A stretch of 21,724 bases of DNA, from positions 15,267 to 36,990 of the forward strand of contig CAZDME010000005.1 in assembly GCA_964506785.1 (NCBI GenBank), written 5' to 3'. The notes beneath the pieces are model-generated. The model was not told the DNA's origin, did not search any database, and saw only the letters and a list, made by a program, of their open reading frames with translations. This stretch comes from CAZDME01 sp964506785 [NCBI: uncultured bacterium] (GTDB lineage: Bacteria > CAZDME01 > JAYEMH01). Position numbers and translations under genes: made by a program. Below are positions 1 to 7,850 of this stretch, piece by piece. Every line of letters starts with the position of its first letter. The first letter of the stretch is position 1.

Positions 1-2693
1 ATATCGTCAAATACAGGGGTTTCTCTTAAAACCGGACTATAGTTACACATCCAACTGTCTACGCCACCGTCTGCTTGAAAGATCAATCTATATTGAATTG
101 CCTTATTAGCTGCCTCAGAAATTACATTATCATCTCCTGATTCAGTAAAGCTATTTGACCAACTAGCCCCGTTTAAATCCGCCAAGCTATCGGCTGTTCT
201 CACTTGAACTAAAATATCGCCGTTCCCGATTTGAGTCAACCCCACGGCAAAATCCCAATTGAGACTATTTCCTCCATTCCAAGCCGAATCACTATAATAT
301 GGCAGGAAATTTTCTGTCCAGGTAATTGTTCCCCAGTCAACTGCTGATTCATCTGAACATAAATACTTAGGGGAAACGAAATAGGCCTCCGAACCTATAG
401 GGTTATAATATCGAGCGATAGAAAAATCTGATTCTATTTGTTCTTTCGTCTTGGGGTAATTAAAAATCTGAAGGCCCGATAATATCGCGTCAGCTTGCTC
501 CCCTGGTTTATCATCATCGTGCCCAAAGCATATAGCGTCATAATCAATGTCGTCAGTATCGGGGGTATAGGTAATAAAATCCAGTGGTTTGCGGTGAAAA
601 CCCTTGCTGTATTCTTCCCAGGGTAAATCTCCATTATGAAACTGTGTAGCGCCACCACCATTCTCATCAATAAAATGGCGTTCAACCCCGTCGATATACA
701 AAACTACTCTTCCCGTTTTGCAAACTCCCTTGTCCCAATTAGGGTTTGTTTCGTCATCTATCCAGCTATCATCCCAATCCCAGGTGAGGGCAATATGGTG
801 CCATTCTCCGGGGCAAAAAACATCCGCATCGGCAGTCCGGGACATAGTAATTAAGGTAGAATAAGGATTATCCTCTTCGTTATCGTCAAAAGGAGCAGTA
901 ACTGGATAAATTTCTTCGGTTTCCCTTTCCGGGGGTTCTCCGGCAATAAGACATTGAATATAACCTACACCAGAATCCTGGTCAGCCGGATCTGACCAGG
1001 AGAAAATAAGAAAACCGCCATTGGGTGGTTCGGTTCCTCCCATTCCCCAGGGGTCAACACTTTGGTCAAAATCTGTATTTTTAATCACGATGCTTTTACG
1101 GACACTCTGCGTTGGTTGCATATTTTTTGAATAATAGGCAGGCTTCATCCAAAACTCTATGGTACCCTGTCCAGTATTGATGTTATTTTTAGCATTGTAA
1201 GTCAGTTTTTTATCTTCCGAGGAAAGCATTAACACGCCGTCAGGGAATAAATCTCCCCCGCCGGCAATACTGCTATTACCGTCGGCAGTGGAAGAAACCA
1301 TCGGTAAGGTATCGCCTGAAGCGGCATAATTAGCATTTAATGAACCTTCGATAGCGGCCAAAAATTGCTGACTGCCTGAATTTGGCTCGGTTGGACCAAC
1401 CGTGGCCAATTTAATCTGTCCGTCATAAAGAGAAGCTGTTTTATCGGTAGTATCTGGATAAGTTTCTACATGATTCTTTATGCCTAAATTCCCCTCTGAA
1501 CCATCAAAATCAGCTTGATTGGTTTGATGCCAGGTATCATAAACTTTTAGTATAGCTCGAATCTTTTTCTCACCGACTACATTGCTCGATTCATCCAGAA
1601 TTTCACCCTTTGATTCAATTTCATAAATACCCCCTGAATTAAAAGAAAATTCGGTAGTATTGTTGGTTAATAGATCTTTCCCTTCTTTTCCTACCGTAAG
1701 CTGCCAGGTAACATTACGAATATACCGGGATAACCCTGTGTTAGGATTAGCATTGGCCATTACCAAATCTGCATCTCCGATACCAATATGGCCATCTCTA
1801 CCTACGGTTCCATCAGCACCTAAATCTTGAGTGGTCCCGGGATATCTAAAATCTCCGTCATTACAGGTGGGATAAGGGCAATCCCCTATATGCCAGAAAT
1901 CGGAAGGTGGAAAATCTCCGCTACCACGACAATAAGGGCAGGTATGTGCGGGTTCGGCAAACATCAGACTTTTGTAAAGTTGCCTCCAGGTTTTAAATGG
2001 CCTTTCATCGATCAAATGTACAGCTAAGGCTTCTGCTTCTACATCAGTCAGGCTTTTATTCCCGTCACTTATATTTTTTAACACTGCTTTTAAAACATCG
2101 AGGCTAACCGTATTCACATTAACCGGCGCCCGCGGCTCAGAGATTATAAACTGGGGATTTACTGTCTTAGAATCAACATAAGAATGTACAGTTATCGAAT
2201 CTTTAATGTCGTTAAATACTCCCTGTCCAATACCCTCGACAAGCTTTATTTCTTCGATTGTCCGGAAAGGATGGGCAGTCCTATAGGTAACAATGGCACC
2301 GGCCTTTTCGGCGGAGGCAGAAACCCCTTTTACCTCAAGCAAATTCTCTAAAAGAAGCTGGGAGGCATTATTGATGTTAATTTTTCTCTGCTCATCTTTT
2401 ATTACCACTTTATATGTGCCGTCCCCTAAAGACTGTTCTTGGCCGTTTATGGCAACGTCGCCATCACTATAATCGAATTTAGTTTTGGCCAGAGCCCGCA
2501 ATTCGGCAATGGCCCGATTTATCCCGGCTTCCGCTAAATATTTCGCTTTAATTTCGTCGGAAAAGTTGGCGGCCGCTTTTAATTCCAGACGGGCATTTAA
2601 GGCAAAAGGGATAGCAATGGTAAAAAGCAGGGCCAAAATACCCAGGGCGAAAATTAAAGCCATTCCTTTTTTATTGCTTAGAATCTTACGCAT
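1..2693 (-). CDS. gspK: Giant GspK-like minor pseudopilin with LamG-type lectin domain (partial, runs off left edge)
   Basis: I read this frame by hand. It is open from an ATG at 2693 to the window edge, at least 897 codons, so the C-terminus is missing. The N-terminus (about residues 8-30) has a KKG cleavage-type motif and a long hydrophobic helix but no Glu at mature position 5, which is typical of GspK, the pseudopilus tip subunit of type II secretion. Residues about 90-215 carry two NINNA/NVNT-type segments and a helix-hairpin-helix stretch (VEGIGQG), as in GspK. C252-x2-C255-x16-C272-x4-C277 forms a cysteine knuckle pair. Residues about 505-755 look like a LamG/concanavalin fold (GTIEFWMKP, W631 in EWHHIALTW, D668 in VVLYIDGVE). 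A further beta-rich domain follows. It lies 5 nt after gspJ, with an AGGTGA ribosome site. Usual GspK proteins are about 300-350 residues. The GspK assignment is well supported by order G-H-I-J-K; the adhesin role is inference. Confidence 0.8.
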   Translation of the reverse strand, partial: MRKILSNKKGMALIFALGILALLFTIAIPFALNARLELKAAANFSDEIKAKYLAEAGINRAIAELRALAKTKFDYSDGDVAINGQEQSLGDGTYKVVIKDEQRKININNASQLLLENLLEVKGVSASAEKAGAIVTYRTAHPFRTIEEIKLVEGIGQGVFNDIKDSITVHSYVDSKTVNPQFIISEPRAPVNVNTVSLDVLKAVLKNISDGNKSLTDVEAEALAVHLIDERPFKTWRQLYKSLMFAEPAHTCPYCRGSGDFPPSDFWHIGDCPYPTCNDGDFRYPGTTQDLGADGTVGRDGHIGIGDADLVMANANPNTGLSRYIRNVTWQLTVGKEGKDLLTNNTTEFSFNSGGIYEIESKGEILDESSNVVGEKKIRAILKVYDTWHQTNQADFDGSEGNLGIKNHVETYPDTTDKTASLYDGQIKLATVGPTEPNSGSQQFLAAIEGSLNANYAASGDTLPMVSSTADGNSSIAGGGDLFPDGVLMLSSEDKKLTYNAKNNINTGQGTIEFWMKPAYYSKNMQPTQSVRKSIVIKNTDFDQSVDPWGMGGTEPPNGGFLIFSWSDPADQDSGVGYIQCLIAGEPPERETEEIYPVTAPFDDNEEDNPYSTLITMSRTADADVFCPGEWHHIALTWDWDDSWIDDETNPNWDKGVCKTGRVVLYIDGVERHFIDENGGGATQFHNGDLPWEEYSKGFHRKPLDFITYTPDTDDIDYDAICFGHDDDKPGEQADAILSGLQIFNYPKTKEQIESDFSIARYYNPIGSEAYFVSPKYLCSDESAVDWGTITWTENFLPYYSDSAWNGGNSLNWDFAVGLTQIGNGDILVQVRTADSLADLNGASWSNSFTESGDDNVISEAANKAIQYRLIFQADGGVDSWMCNYSPVLRETPVFDD

Positions 2694-2698
2694 CCCTG

Positions 2699-3340
2699 TC
2701 ACCTTTGACTATTAGCCAAATAAACCACGCTGGAAAAGGTTTTACTAATCGGATTCCCCCCTGTATTTTCTTCGGTAGTTACGGAAATTTTAATTGCCTG
2801 AGGCAACTTCCCATCGGTTCGCGAATCCCAGGAATCCAAGGCATTATCCCAGGTAGTCGCGGTTTCTCCCCAATATTTAAAGGATAAATCCGTAACTTGA
2901 AAAGCCAAATCAGAGGAGCTGCCTCCTCCGGAGAGGTCAAAATCAGGATTTCTTTCTAATCTTCTCATTATCTCTTTATCGCCTTCGTTTAAATAATATC
3001 TCATCTCACATAAATCGTATTTATCGCTTTCATCACTTTCTTTAGAACAGATGAAATCCACCTGACTTGCCGCACCCAATAGATAAATAACATTGTCTTC
3101 GCTAATTAAGGCACCGGAGAGTTCTCGCCCCATCTCCTCCAGGGCCACCCGGGCATTTTGATAAACTTCTATCCGGCTTTTAGTCCTGCCCCAGGAGGTA
3201 TATCCGCCTTTAAAAACAAAAATAAGGGTGGTCGCCAAAATAGCCATCAAAAGGGTAGTAATTAAAATCTCAACCAAGGTGAGACCCTTCTGCCGATTTT
3301 CTTTAATATTTGGTAATAAGGGTGGTAAAATCTTTTTCAT
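2699..3340 (-). CDS. gspJ: Minor pseudopilin GspJ-like (type II secretion/type IV pilus family)
   Basis: A 213-residue protein with a class III prepilin signal: a 19-residue leader ending in QKG, then LTLVE with Glu at mature position 5 and a hydrophobic helix of about 20 residues. After the helix comes the typical segment containing YQNARVALEEMGREL, which is seen in GspJ and PilW proteins. GspJ is a minor subunit of the pseudopilus tip complex with GspI and GspK. The start codon lies 38 nt inside the end of the preceding gspI-like gene, with no clear ribosome site, so translational coupling is likely. The next gene (gspK-like) starts 5 nt downstream. PilW is the main alternative name; the position between an I-like and a K-like gene favours GspJ. 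Confidence 0.82.
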   Translation of the reverse strand: MKKILPPLLPNIKENRQKGLTLVEILITTLLMAILATTLIFVFKGGYTSWGRTKSRIEVYQNARVALEEMGRELSGALISEDNVIYLLGAASQVDFICSKESDESDKYDLCEMRYYLNEGDKEIMRRLERNPDFDLSGGGSSSDLAFQVTDLSFKYWGETATTWDNALDSWDSRTDGKLPQAIKISVTTEENTGGNPISKTFSSVVYLANSQR

Positions 3341-3686
3341 AATTTTTGTTTCCTTCGCCCCAGGAAATTGTCACTTTAACCTCTTTTAAATTACCCGGCG
3401 GGTCGATGACACCGCCCACCTCCACTTTATAGGAAAACACTGAATTACTACAGGAGCCCTCTTCGGGGACACTCGGCAGGGCATCATAGCCATCCCGTTT
3501 TAATTCTTCCAATTTATCCTGGGCAAAAAAGGCCGCCTGAGTCATATCGGTGGCTTGTTTACCTGCCCTCAAACATACGGGTAACAGGGCAATTACCCCG
3601 ACGATGCCAATGGTTAAAACCAAAAGGGAGATAACCACTTCAACCAGAGTAAATCCCTTCTTTTTTCTATGATGGTGGAGTCTCAT
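3303..3686 (-). CDS. gspI: Minor pseudopilin GspI-like
   Basis: A 127-residue protein starting at MRLHHHRKKKG, followed by FTLVEVVISLLVLTIGIVGV, a canonical prepilin peptidase site (Gly11/Phe12, Glu at +5) and transmembrane/assembly helix. The following FFAQDKLEELKRDG stretch resembles the GspI/PilV family (typically AxxLAxxKLEEL). I chose the ATG at 3686 over an in-frame ATG at 3719 because the shorter form gives a normal charged leader; neither has a strong ribosome site. It overlaps the end of the gspH-like gene by 20 nt and is overlapped in turn by gspJ, as in compact gsp operons. PilV is the alternative name. Confidence 0.8.
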   Translation of the reverse strand: MRLHHHRKKKGFTLVEVVISLLVLTIGIVGVIALLPVCLRAGKQATDMTQAAFFAQDKLEELKRDGYDALPSVPEEGSCSNSVFSYKVEVGGVIDPPGNLKEVKVTISWGEGNKNYEKDFTTLITKY

Positions 3687-4281
3687 TGATTTCAACCGCT
3701 CCTGTAGTGCTAATGACATAGATACGTTTTATTTTCCCGTGCAAATCCTTTATCCAGACTGCTTGCCCATTTGTCCCGTTAAACTGACCAGTGGGTTTGA
3801 AGCTCGCCCGATAAATTGTTTCGCCATTATCCGGATCCCCAGAATCAGAAATTTCCACCGCTAAAAAACTGGAATTATAGATATCAATATTTTCCGGGAG
3901 TTTTAATCGCTTTTCAATAATGGTTCTTTTCTGGGAATTTTCCGGGTCAGGATAAACCAGAACGAACTTATCTTCTTCCAAATCAAAATCTACAGCATAT
4001 TCACCGTTTTTAGTAATGGCGTAACTGCGGGCTGTTCGTAACGCCGTGGCAATATTATTAGCCGCCACCCTTAATTTTAAATCCCTCCGAGAATGGATAA
4101 ATAGAGGCGCAGCCACGGCTAAAATTAACGCCATTATAGAAAGAACCATTAAAAGCTCTATTAAGGTAAACCCCTTTTTAGTAAATAGCGGATAGCGTTT
4201 AGCGTTTAGTTGTTTCCTATCCGCTATACTCTTTACGCTATACGCTAAAGAATTAATTTTCTTACCAGTTATTGATATCAT
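3667..4281 (-). CDS. gspH: Pseudopilin GspH-like with unusually long leader
   Basis: A 204-residue pseudopilin. TKKGFTLIELLMVLSIMALI is a clean prepilin site, and the rest matches the GspH/FimT layout: ALRTARSYAITKNGEY, then beta strands with FVLVYPD and a QAVWIKD segment. The only usual start codon before the site is ATG 4281, overlapping the end of gspG by 20 nt with a GAGG three bases upstream. This gives a leader of 37 residues up to the processing Gly, against the usual 5-25. Much of that leader is encoded by a degenerate TAGCG-word repeat (4184-4249). Longer readings starting further upstream lie in the wrong frame of gspG and look spurious. It is a paralogue of the protein at 4734-5300. 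Confidence 0.75.
   Translation of the reverse strand: MISITGKKINSLAYSVKSIADRKQLNAKRYPLFTKKGFTLIELLMVLSIMALILAVAAPLFIHSRRDLKLRVAANNIATALRTARSYAITKNGEYAVDFDLEEDKFVLVYPDPENSQKRTIIEKRLKLPENIDIYNSSFLAVEISDSGDPDNGETIYRASFKPTGQFNGTNGQAVWIKDLHGKIKRIYVISTTGAVEINETPPS
4184..4249. repeat. Inverted array of TAGCG words inside the gspH leader
   Basis: On the minus strand the word TAGCGTA/TAGCGGA appears about three times. After a short A-rich loop come its complements (TAAACGC twice, then TATCCGC), so the RNA can fold into an imperfect hairpin. The array lies in the coding path of the gspH-like prepilin leader, between the end of gspG and the KKG processing site. Similar arrays with different words sit at other junctions in this window. 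Confidence 0.7.
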
Positions 4282-4696
4282 CTGCCTCGGTCCCGTCACC
4301 GGCTCCATCTGGCCCTTTCGAATAAATATCATAGGAAGGGTTATGAGTGCCAGTCGGTCCTTTAGTGTAAACATAATCATTATTCCAGGGATCCTGGAAT
4401 TTACCGCTAGAGATATCTTCTTCATCAAATTCTATATAAGGGCCGTGCCAATCATCCCCTTGACTTACTGTCAAGGCATTGACTAAATTCTGGTTTCCGG
4501 AAGCCGGGTAGCTACCCATATCCACTTCATACATTGAAATGGCTGTCTCTAAGGCCGCTATGGCTGCCTCGGTTTTAGAAATCTTTGCCCGTAACCGGGC
4601 TTTATTACCGGCAAATACAGCCATTCCCAGCAATATTCCCAATATGGCCACAACAACCATTATTTCAATCAGGGTAAAGCCTTTTCTCAATCTCAT
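4262..4696 (-). CDS. gspG: Major pseudopilin GspG
   Basis: A 144-residue protein. The leader MRLRKG is followed by FTLIEIMVVVAILGIL (Gly6/Phe7 cleavage, Glu at +5), then an alpha-helix ISKTEAAIAALETAISMYE and MGSYPA. The C-terminal part has WHGPYIE, a FQDPWNNDYVY segment, and the GPDGAGDGTEADDINNW ending, which matches the calcium-binding C-terminal loop of GspG major pseudopilins. This is the best type II secretion marker in the window and names the operon. The ribosome site AAGGAGAG lies 4 nt before the ATG. gspG usually leads the G-H-I-J-K block, as here, apart from one degenerate H-like gene upstream. GspG assembles the periplasmic pseudopilus that pushes exoproteins through the GspD secretin. 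Confidence 0.9.
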   Translation of the reverse strand: MRLRKGFTLIEIMVVVAILGILLGMAVFAGNKARLRAKISKTEAAIAALETAISMYEVDMGSYPASGNQNLVNALTVSQGDDWHGPYIEFDEEDISSGKFQDPWNNDYVYTKGPTGTHNPSYDIYSKGPDGAGDGTEADDINNW

Positions 4697-4733
4697 TGAA
4701 CTCTCCTTCGAATTTCTATTGATATCTTAATAT

Positions 4734-5300
4734 TTAATATCTCTCCACGTCCATTCTTTCATAATCTACCTGTCTTTCCTGTTTATAAATTTCAAGCTTT
4801 CCGCCCGGGTTGGTTATTGAAATTTCTTTGACCTGGCCGCGCTTATCGGCAATCCAGATGGCGGAATCGTCGCTAAATGCATTCCCCATTTTATCAAAGC
4901 TGATACGGAAAATTATCTGATTGAAATCCGGGTCTTCTTTCCCTTCGATTAAAATTGTCTGGAAGGTGCATTTAATAATCTCAATTCCCTCGGGCAAAAG
5001 CTTCATCTCATCAACAATTTTTCTCTCCTCTGGCCTCCCTCTCTTGGGATAAACCAGGGCGAAGGTATTGTCATAAAGGTTAAAATCGGCCGCATAACTA
5101 TCTTCATGATTAATCGTATAAGTCCTGGCCTTCTTAATGGTTTCGGTTATAACCCGGGCGGAACGGTCCAAATTACTTTGGCCAATCCAGGTGAATATAG
5201 CAGGGAAAAATTTCCAGATTATCGAAGCCAAAATAAGAAGATAAATTAGACGCTTGACCCAGCGATTTTTAAATATTTCAGTCAGCTCTATTTCCGCCAT
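4734..5300 (-). CDS. GspH-like paralogue lacking the prepilin cleavage motif
   Basis: A 188-residue protein and first gene after the promoter, with an excellent ribosome site (AAGGAGG, 5 nt before ATG). Its soluble part aligns by eye with the downstream gspH-like protein: KKARTYTINHEDSYAADFNL, FALVYPKRG, IIFRISFD, SAIWIADKRGQVKEI. The N-terminus differs. It has a membrane helix (RLIYLLILASIIWKFFPAIF, about residues 18-37) preceded by NRWVK, without the G-F-x-x-x-E motif that prepilin peptidase needs. It probably stays as an N-terminally anchored inner-membrane protein with the GspH-like domain in the periplasm. Function is unknown; an assembly-platform or priming role is possible. It is intact, with no sign of decay. 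Confidence 0.7.
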   Translation of the reverse strand: MAEIELTEIFKNRWVKRLIYLLILASIIWKFFPAIFTWIGQSNLDRSARVITETIKKARTYTINHEDSYAADFNLYDNTFALVYPKRGRPEERKIVDEMKLLPEGIEIIKCTFQTILIEGKEDPDFNQIIFRISFDKMGNAFSDDSAIWIADKRGQVKEISITNPGGKLEIYKQERQVDYERMDVERY

Positions 5301-5320
5301 TTCTGCCTCCTTTGATTCCC

Positions 5321-5358
5321 TTATTTCGTTATCACGTTGTTCATTATCACGTTATCAC
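5321..5358. repeat. Array of GTGATAAC words
   Basis: On the minus strand GTGATAAC occurs twice exactly, with the variants GTGATAAT, GAACAAC and GAAATAAG, at about 8-base spacing. It lies in the leader of the pseudopilin operon, between the promoter and the first ribosome site. A closely related array is on the opposite strand at 15340-15390. Confidence 0.7.
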
Positions 5359-5382
5359 AATTTTAAAATACGCTCTTATAAA

Positions 5383-5407
5383 ATTATAGCATATATTTGG
5401 CTCACAA
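5383..5407 (-). promoter_or_regulatory. Extended -10 promoter of the pseudopilin operon
   Basis: The minus strand reads TGCTATAAT: a perfect TATAAT (5383-5388) with the TGn extension (5389-5391). No good -35 lies at 17 bases; TTGTGA at 5402-5407 is too close (13). Transcription would begin about 75 nt before the first pseudopilin gene. No intrinsic terminator is visible between tatD and this site. Confidence 0.6.
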
Positions 5408-5434
5408 AAGCTATTTTTTTTGAGGCGGGGGGTT

Positions 5435-6208
5435 TTATAATTTGGGGATTCGGAACAATCTCCGGGCGTTTTCACTGGTAATCCCGGCTAATTCTTCCAG
5501 CTTCACTTCTTTCACCCGGGCAATTTCTTCGGCCGTATATCTGATAAAAGCAGGTTCGTTGCGTTTTCCTCTCATCGTTTGAGGAGCCAGGTAGGGAGCA
5601 TCGGTTTCTAAAAACAACCTTTCAAGCGGCACTTTTTTAAGCACGCCGCGCAGATTTTCAGCATTAGGAAAAGTAATTTGTCCGGCAAAGGAAAGGTGCA
5701 AACCTAAATCTATTACCCGGTCGGCCAGGTCGCTATCGCCGGAAAAACAGTGCATCACTCCGCCCACTTGGCCGATTTTTTCCTCAACTAATACCTTTAA
5801 GACTTCCTCTTCTGCCTCCCGGCAGTGAATCATCACCGGCAGCCCCAAGTCTTTAGCCAGATGGAGAAGCTTTTTAAATAAATGCTTTTGCTCGTCTCGA
5901 GGAGATAAATCGCGATAATAATCTAAGCCAATTTCCCCTATGGCGGCCACTTTTTCCGTTTTAGCAAATTCTCTTAGATTATTTAAAATCTTGGAATCAA
6001 TACCGGCGGCATAATGAGGGTGAATGCCGACGGCGGCATAAATAAAGGAATAATCCTCGGCCAGTTCCAGGGATTTCTGGCAGCCGGGAAGATTAGTCCC
6101 CACGTTAATCATCACCTCAACACCGGCTTCCCGGGCGCGGCGAATTACTTCCTGCCGGTCGCCCTGGTAGCGCTCATCGTCAAGATGAAGATGGGTATCA
6201 ATAAACAT
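5435..6208 (-). CDS. tatD: TatD family metal-dependent deoxyribonuclease
   Basis: A 257-residue protein with all TatD metal ligands visible: H6 and H8 in DTHLHLD, E92 in GEIGLDYYRD, H128 in MIHCRE, H153 in MHCFSG and D203 in LETDAPYLAP. Members of this family are 3'-5' exo/endonucleases linked to DNA repair and turnover. Length is normal. The ribosome site AGGG is close to the ATG. It sits directly after metG, the same order as metS-yabD in Bacillus, so it appears to be the last gene of the tmk-holB-yaaT-metG-tatD block. The start lies at the edge of a word-repeat region (6211-6329). Confidence 0.93.
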   Translation of the reverse strand: MFIDTHLHLDDERYQGDRQEVIRRAREAGVEVMINVGTNLPGCQKSLELAEDYSFIYAAVGIHPHYAAGIDSKILNNLREFAKTEKVAAIGEIGLDYYRDLSPRDEQKHLFKKLLHLAKDLGLPVMIHCREAEEEVLKVLVEEKIGQVGGVMHCFSGDSDLADRVIDLGLHLSFAGQITFPNAENLRGVLKKVPLERLFLETDAPYLAPQTMRGKRNEPAFIRYTAEEIARVKEVKLEELAGITSENARRLFRIPKL

Positions 6209-6210
6209 AG

Positions 6211-6329
6211 GCCCTAATTATTAGCTTACGGCTTTTGGCCCCTATTTGGCAATTAGCTCTTAGCGCATCACTGATAGTCAGAAAAAACTTTATTTTCTTA
6301 ACTATGAGCCATCGGCTATGAGCTATGAA
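6211..6329. repeat. Two degenerate word arrays between metG and tatD
   Basis: On the minus strand the metG-proximal part (about 6302-6329) repeats TCATAGC with the variants CGATGGC and TCATAGT. The tatD-proximal part (about 6214-6267) repeats GAGCTAA/AAGCTAA around a GGGGCCAAAAGCC core. AGCC and GGCT can pair around GAT. No promoter or small gene is convincing in this 130-nt gap, though it is long for this operon. Confidence 0.55.
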
Positions 6330-6338
6330 CAATCTAAA

Positions 6339-7835
6339 TCATTTTCTATCTATACGTGGAAATAAAGGACGGCCCTTATTTATTCTATCCTTGCCTATTT
6401 GCCGGTCTATGGCCATGGCAGTATGCGGCATAAAGGGTGAGATTAACTCCGAAACTGCTCTTACGACTTCAACCAATAAATGGATAAATCCCTTAAGTTC
6501 GTCTATTTTCTTTTCCTTGGCTAAATTCCAGGGTTTGCTGTCTTCAACAAATTTATTGGCCATATTGATTAAGGCCCATATTTTCTCTAAGCAAGAACTA
6601 AAATTAAAATTGGAGACGGGGTGCAGGTAATCGGCAATCTCCTCCGGTAAAAGCTTTATTTTTTCTTCTATATCTTTCCCCTGCTTATTATATTCAATTT
6701 CCCCTTTTTCAGGAACGTTGCCTTGAAAATATTTTTCTATCATCGTCAGCGTCCGGTAGAGGAGATTGCCTAAATCATTTGCCAGGTCGCTATTGAATCT
6801 TTTGATAATTGCTTCTTCTGAAAAATTTCCGTCCTGCCCAAAAGGAACGTCGCGAAGTAAAAAATACCGGTAGGCATCCAGGCCGAATTTATCAACCATC
6901 GCTTTGGGAGAGACAACATTTCCCCTTGATTTAGACATTTTGCTTTGCTCAATCAACCACCAGCCGTGGGCAAAGATTGCCGCCGGGGGCCTGATATTTA
7001 AAGCCTTTAGCATAATCGGCCAGTAGATCGCGTGCTGCCTTAAAATGTCTTTCCCGATTATATGCACGCCCGGCCACCATCTGCTCTCATATTCGTCATT
7101 TTTATTAAATGCGCCCACGGCGCTGATATAGTTAAGCAGGGCGTCAAACCAAACATAAGTAACATGGCCGGGGCTGAAAGGCAGAGGTATCCCCCAGCTT
7201 AGCCGTTCTTTCGGCCGGGAAATACATAAATCAGAGAGCTTATTTGATTTTAAAAAACTCGAGACTTCCCGGCGACGCGTCTCCGGACGGATAAAATCGG
7301 CATTCCCCTCGATATACTTACCCAGCCAATCCTGATATTTCGATAGTTTAAAAAAGTAGTTTTTCTCCGAAACTTTTTCTAAAGGCCTTTGGCAATCAGG
7401 GCAATTCTCTCCCTGAATTTGTGCTTCGGCCCAGAAGGTCTCGCAAGGCGTGCAATACCAGCCTTCATATTTATCCAGATAAATATCGCCGTTTTTATAA
7501 AGAACCGTTAATGCCCTTTGCACGCAGGATATATGCCTCTCTTCGGTGGTCCGGATAAAATCATTGTAAGAAATATCCAACCCTTCCCAGAGCTTCTTAA
7601 ACTGCAAAACCATTTTATCGGTAAATTCCTGCGGGCTCAGCTTGGCTTCTTCAGCCGCCTTCTGCATTTTCTGGCCGTGTTCATCGGTGCCGGTTAAAAG
7701 CCAAACATTTTCCGCGCCTACTTTCTGGCGCATATACCGGGCTAAACAATCAGCGGCAATATTAGTGTAAGAATGCCCGATATGAGGGGAGGCATTCACA
7801 TAATATAAAGGGGTGGTAATATAAAATTTTTCCAT
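6339..7835 (-). CDS. metG: Methionyl-tRNA synthetase
   Basis: A 498-residue class I synthetase that charges tRNA-Met. The HIGH motif is at residues 18-21 (ASPHIGHSYTN), DEHGQK at 51-56, a zinc knuckle at C128-x2-C131 and C145-x2-C148, and KMSKS at 299-303. The WF(D)ALLNYISAVG segment and the helical anticodon-binding domain follow. It ends without the C-terminal tRNA-binding EMAP/Trbp111-like dimerisation domain that many bacterial enzymes carry, so this is the short, probably monomeric form. It starts 15 nt after yaaT ends. The order yaaT-metG-tatD is conserved in many bacteria. Confidence 0.96.
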   Translation of the reverse strand: MEKFYITTPLYYVNASPHIGHSYTNIAADCLARYMRQKVGAENVWLLTGTDEHGQKMQKAAEEAKLSPQEFTDKMVLQFKKLWEGLDISYNDFIRTTEERHISCVQRALTVLYKNGDIYLDKYEGWYCTPCETFWAEAQIQGENCPDCQRPLEKVSEKNYFFKLSKYQDWLGKYIEGNADFIRPETRRREVSSFLKSNKLSDLCISRPKERLSWGIPLPFSPGHVTYVWFDALLNYISAVGAFNKNDEYESRWWPGVHIIGKDILRQHAIYWPIMLKALNIRPPAAIFAHGWWLIEQSKMSKSRGNVVSPKAMVDKFGLDAYRYFLLRDVPFGQDGNFSEEAIIKRFNSDLANDLGNLLYRTLTMIEKYFQGNVPEKGEIEYNKQGKDIEEKIKLLPEEIADYLHPVSNFNFSSCLEKIWALINMANKFVEDSKPWNLAKEKKIDELKGFIHLLVEVVRAVSELISPFMPHTAMAIDRQIGKDRINKGRPLFPRIDRK

Positions 7836-7850
7836 CTCTTTAGTTAGCCA

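Noticed and set aside
3687-3719. Longer start for the GspI-like protein at ATG 3719
   Set aside because: It adds 11 residues to the prepilin leader without a ribosome site; ATG 3686 gives a normal leader.
4282-4428. Extension of the gspH frame upstream to 4428
   Set aside because: The extra 49 residues overlap gspG in another frame, look like out-of-frame translation, and would put an impossible 86-residue leader before the prepilin site.
2699-4696. Type IV pilus minor pilins (pilV/pilW/fimT) instead of type II secretion pseudopilins
   Set aside because: The GspG C-terminal pattern, the G-H-I-J-K order and the HhH region of the last gene fit type II secretion better, although the families are related and no secretin or ATPase gene is in the window to settle it.
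5408-5434. Intrinsic terminator after tatD
   Set aside because: The C-rich and A-rich runs there do not form a stem followed by a U-tract on the coding strand.
6209-6338. Small RNA or extra small gene between tatD and metG
   Set aside because: No start codon with a ribosome site, promoter or terminator was found; the sequence is accounted for by two word arrays.
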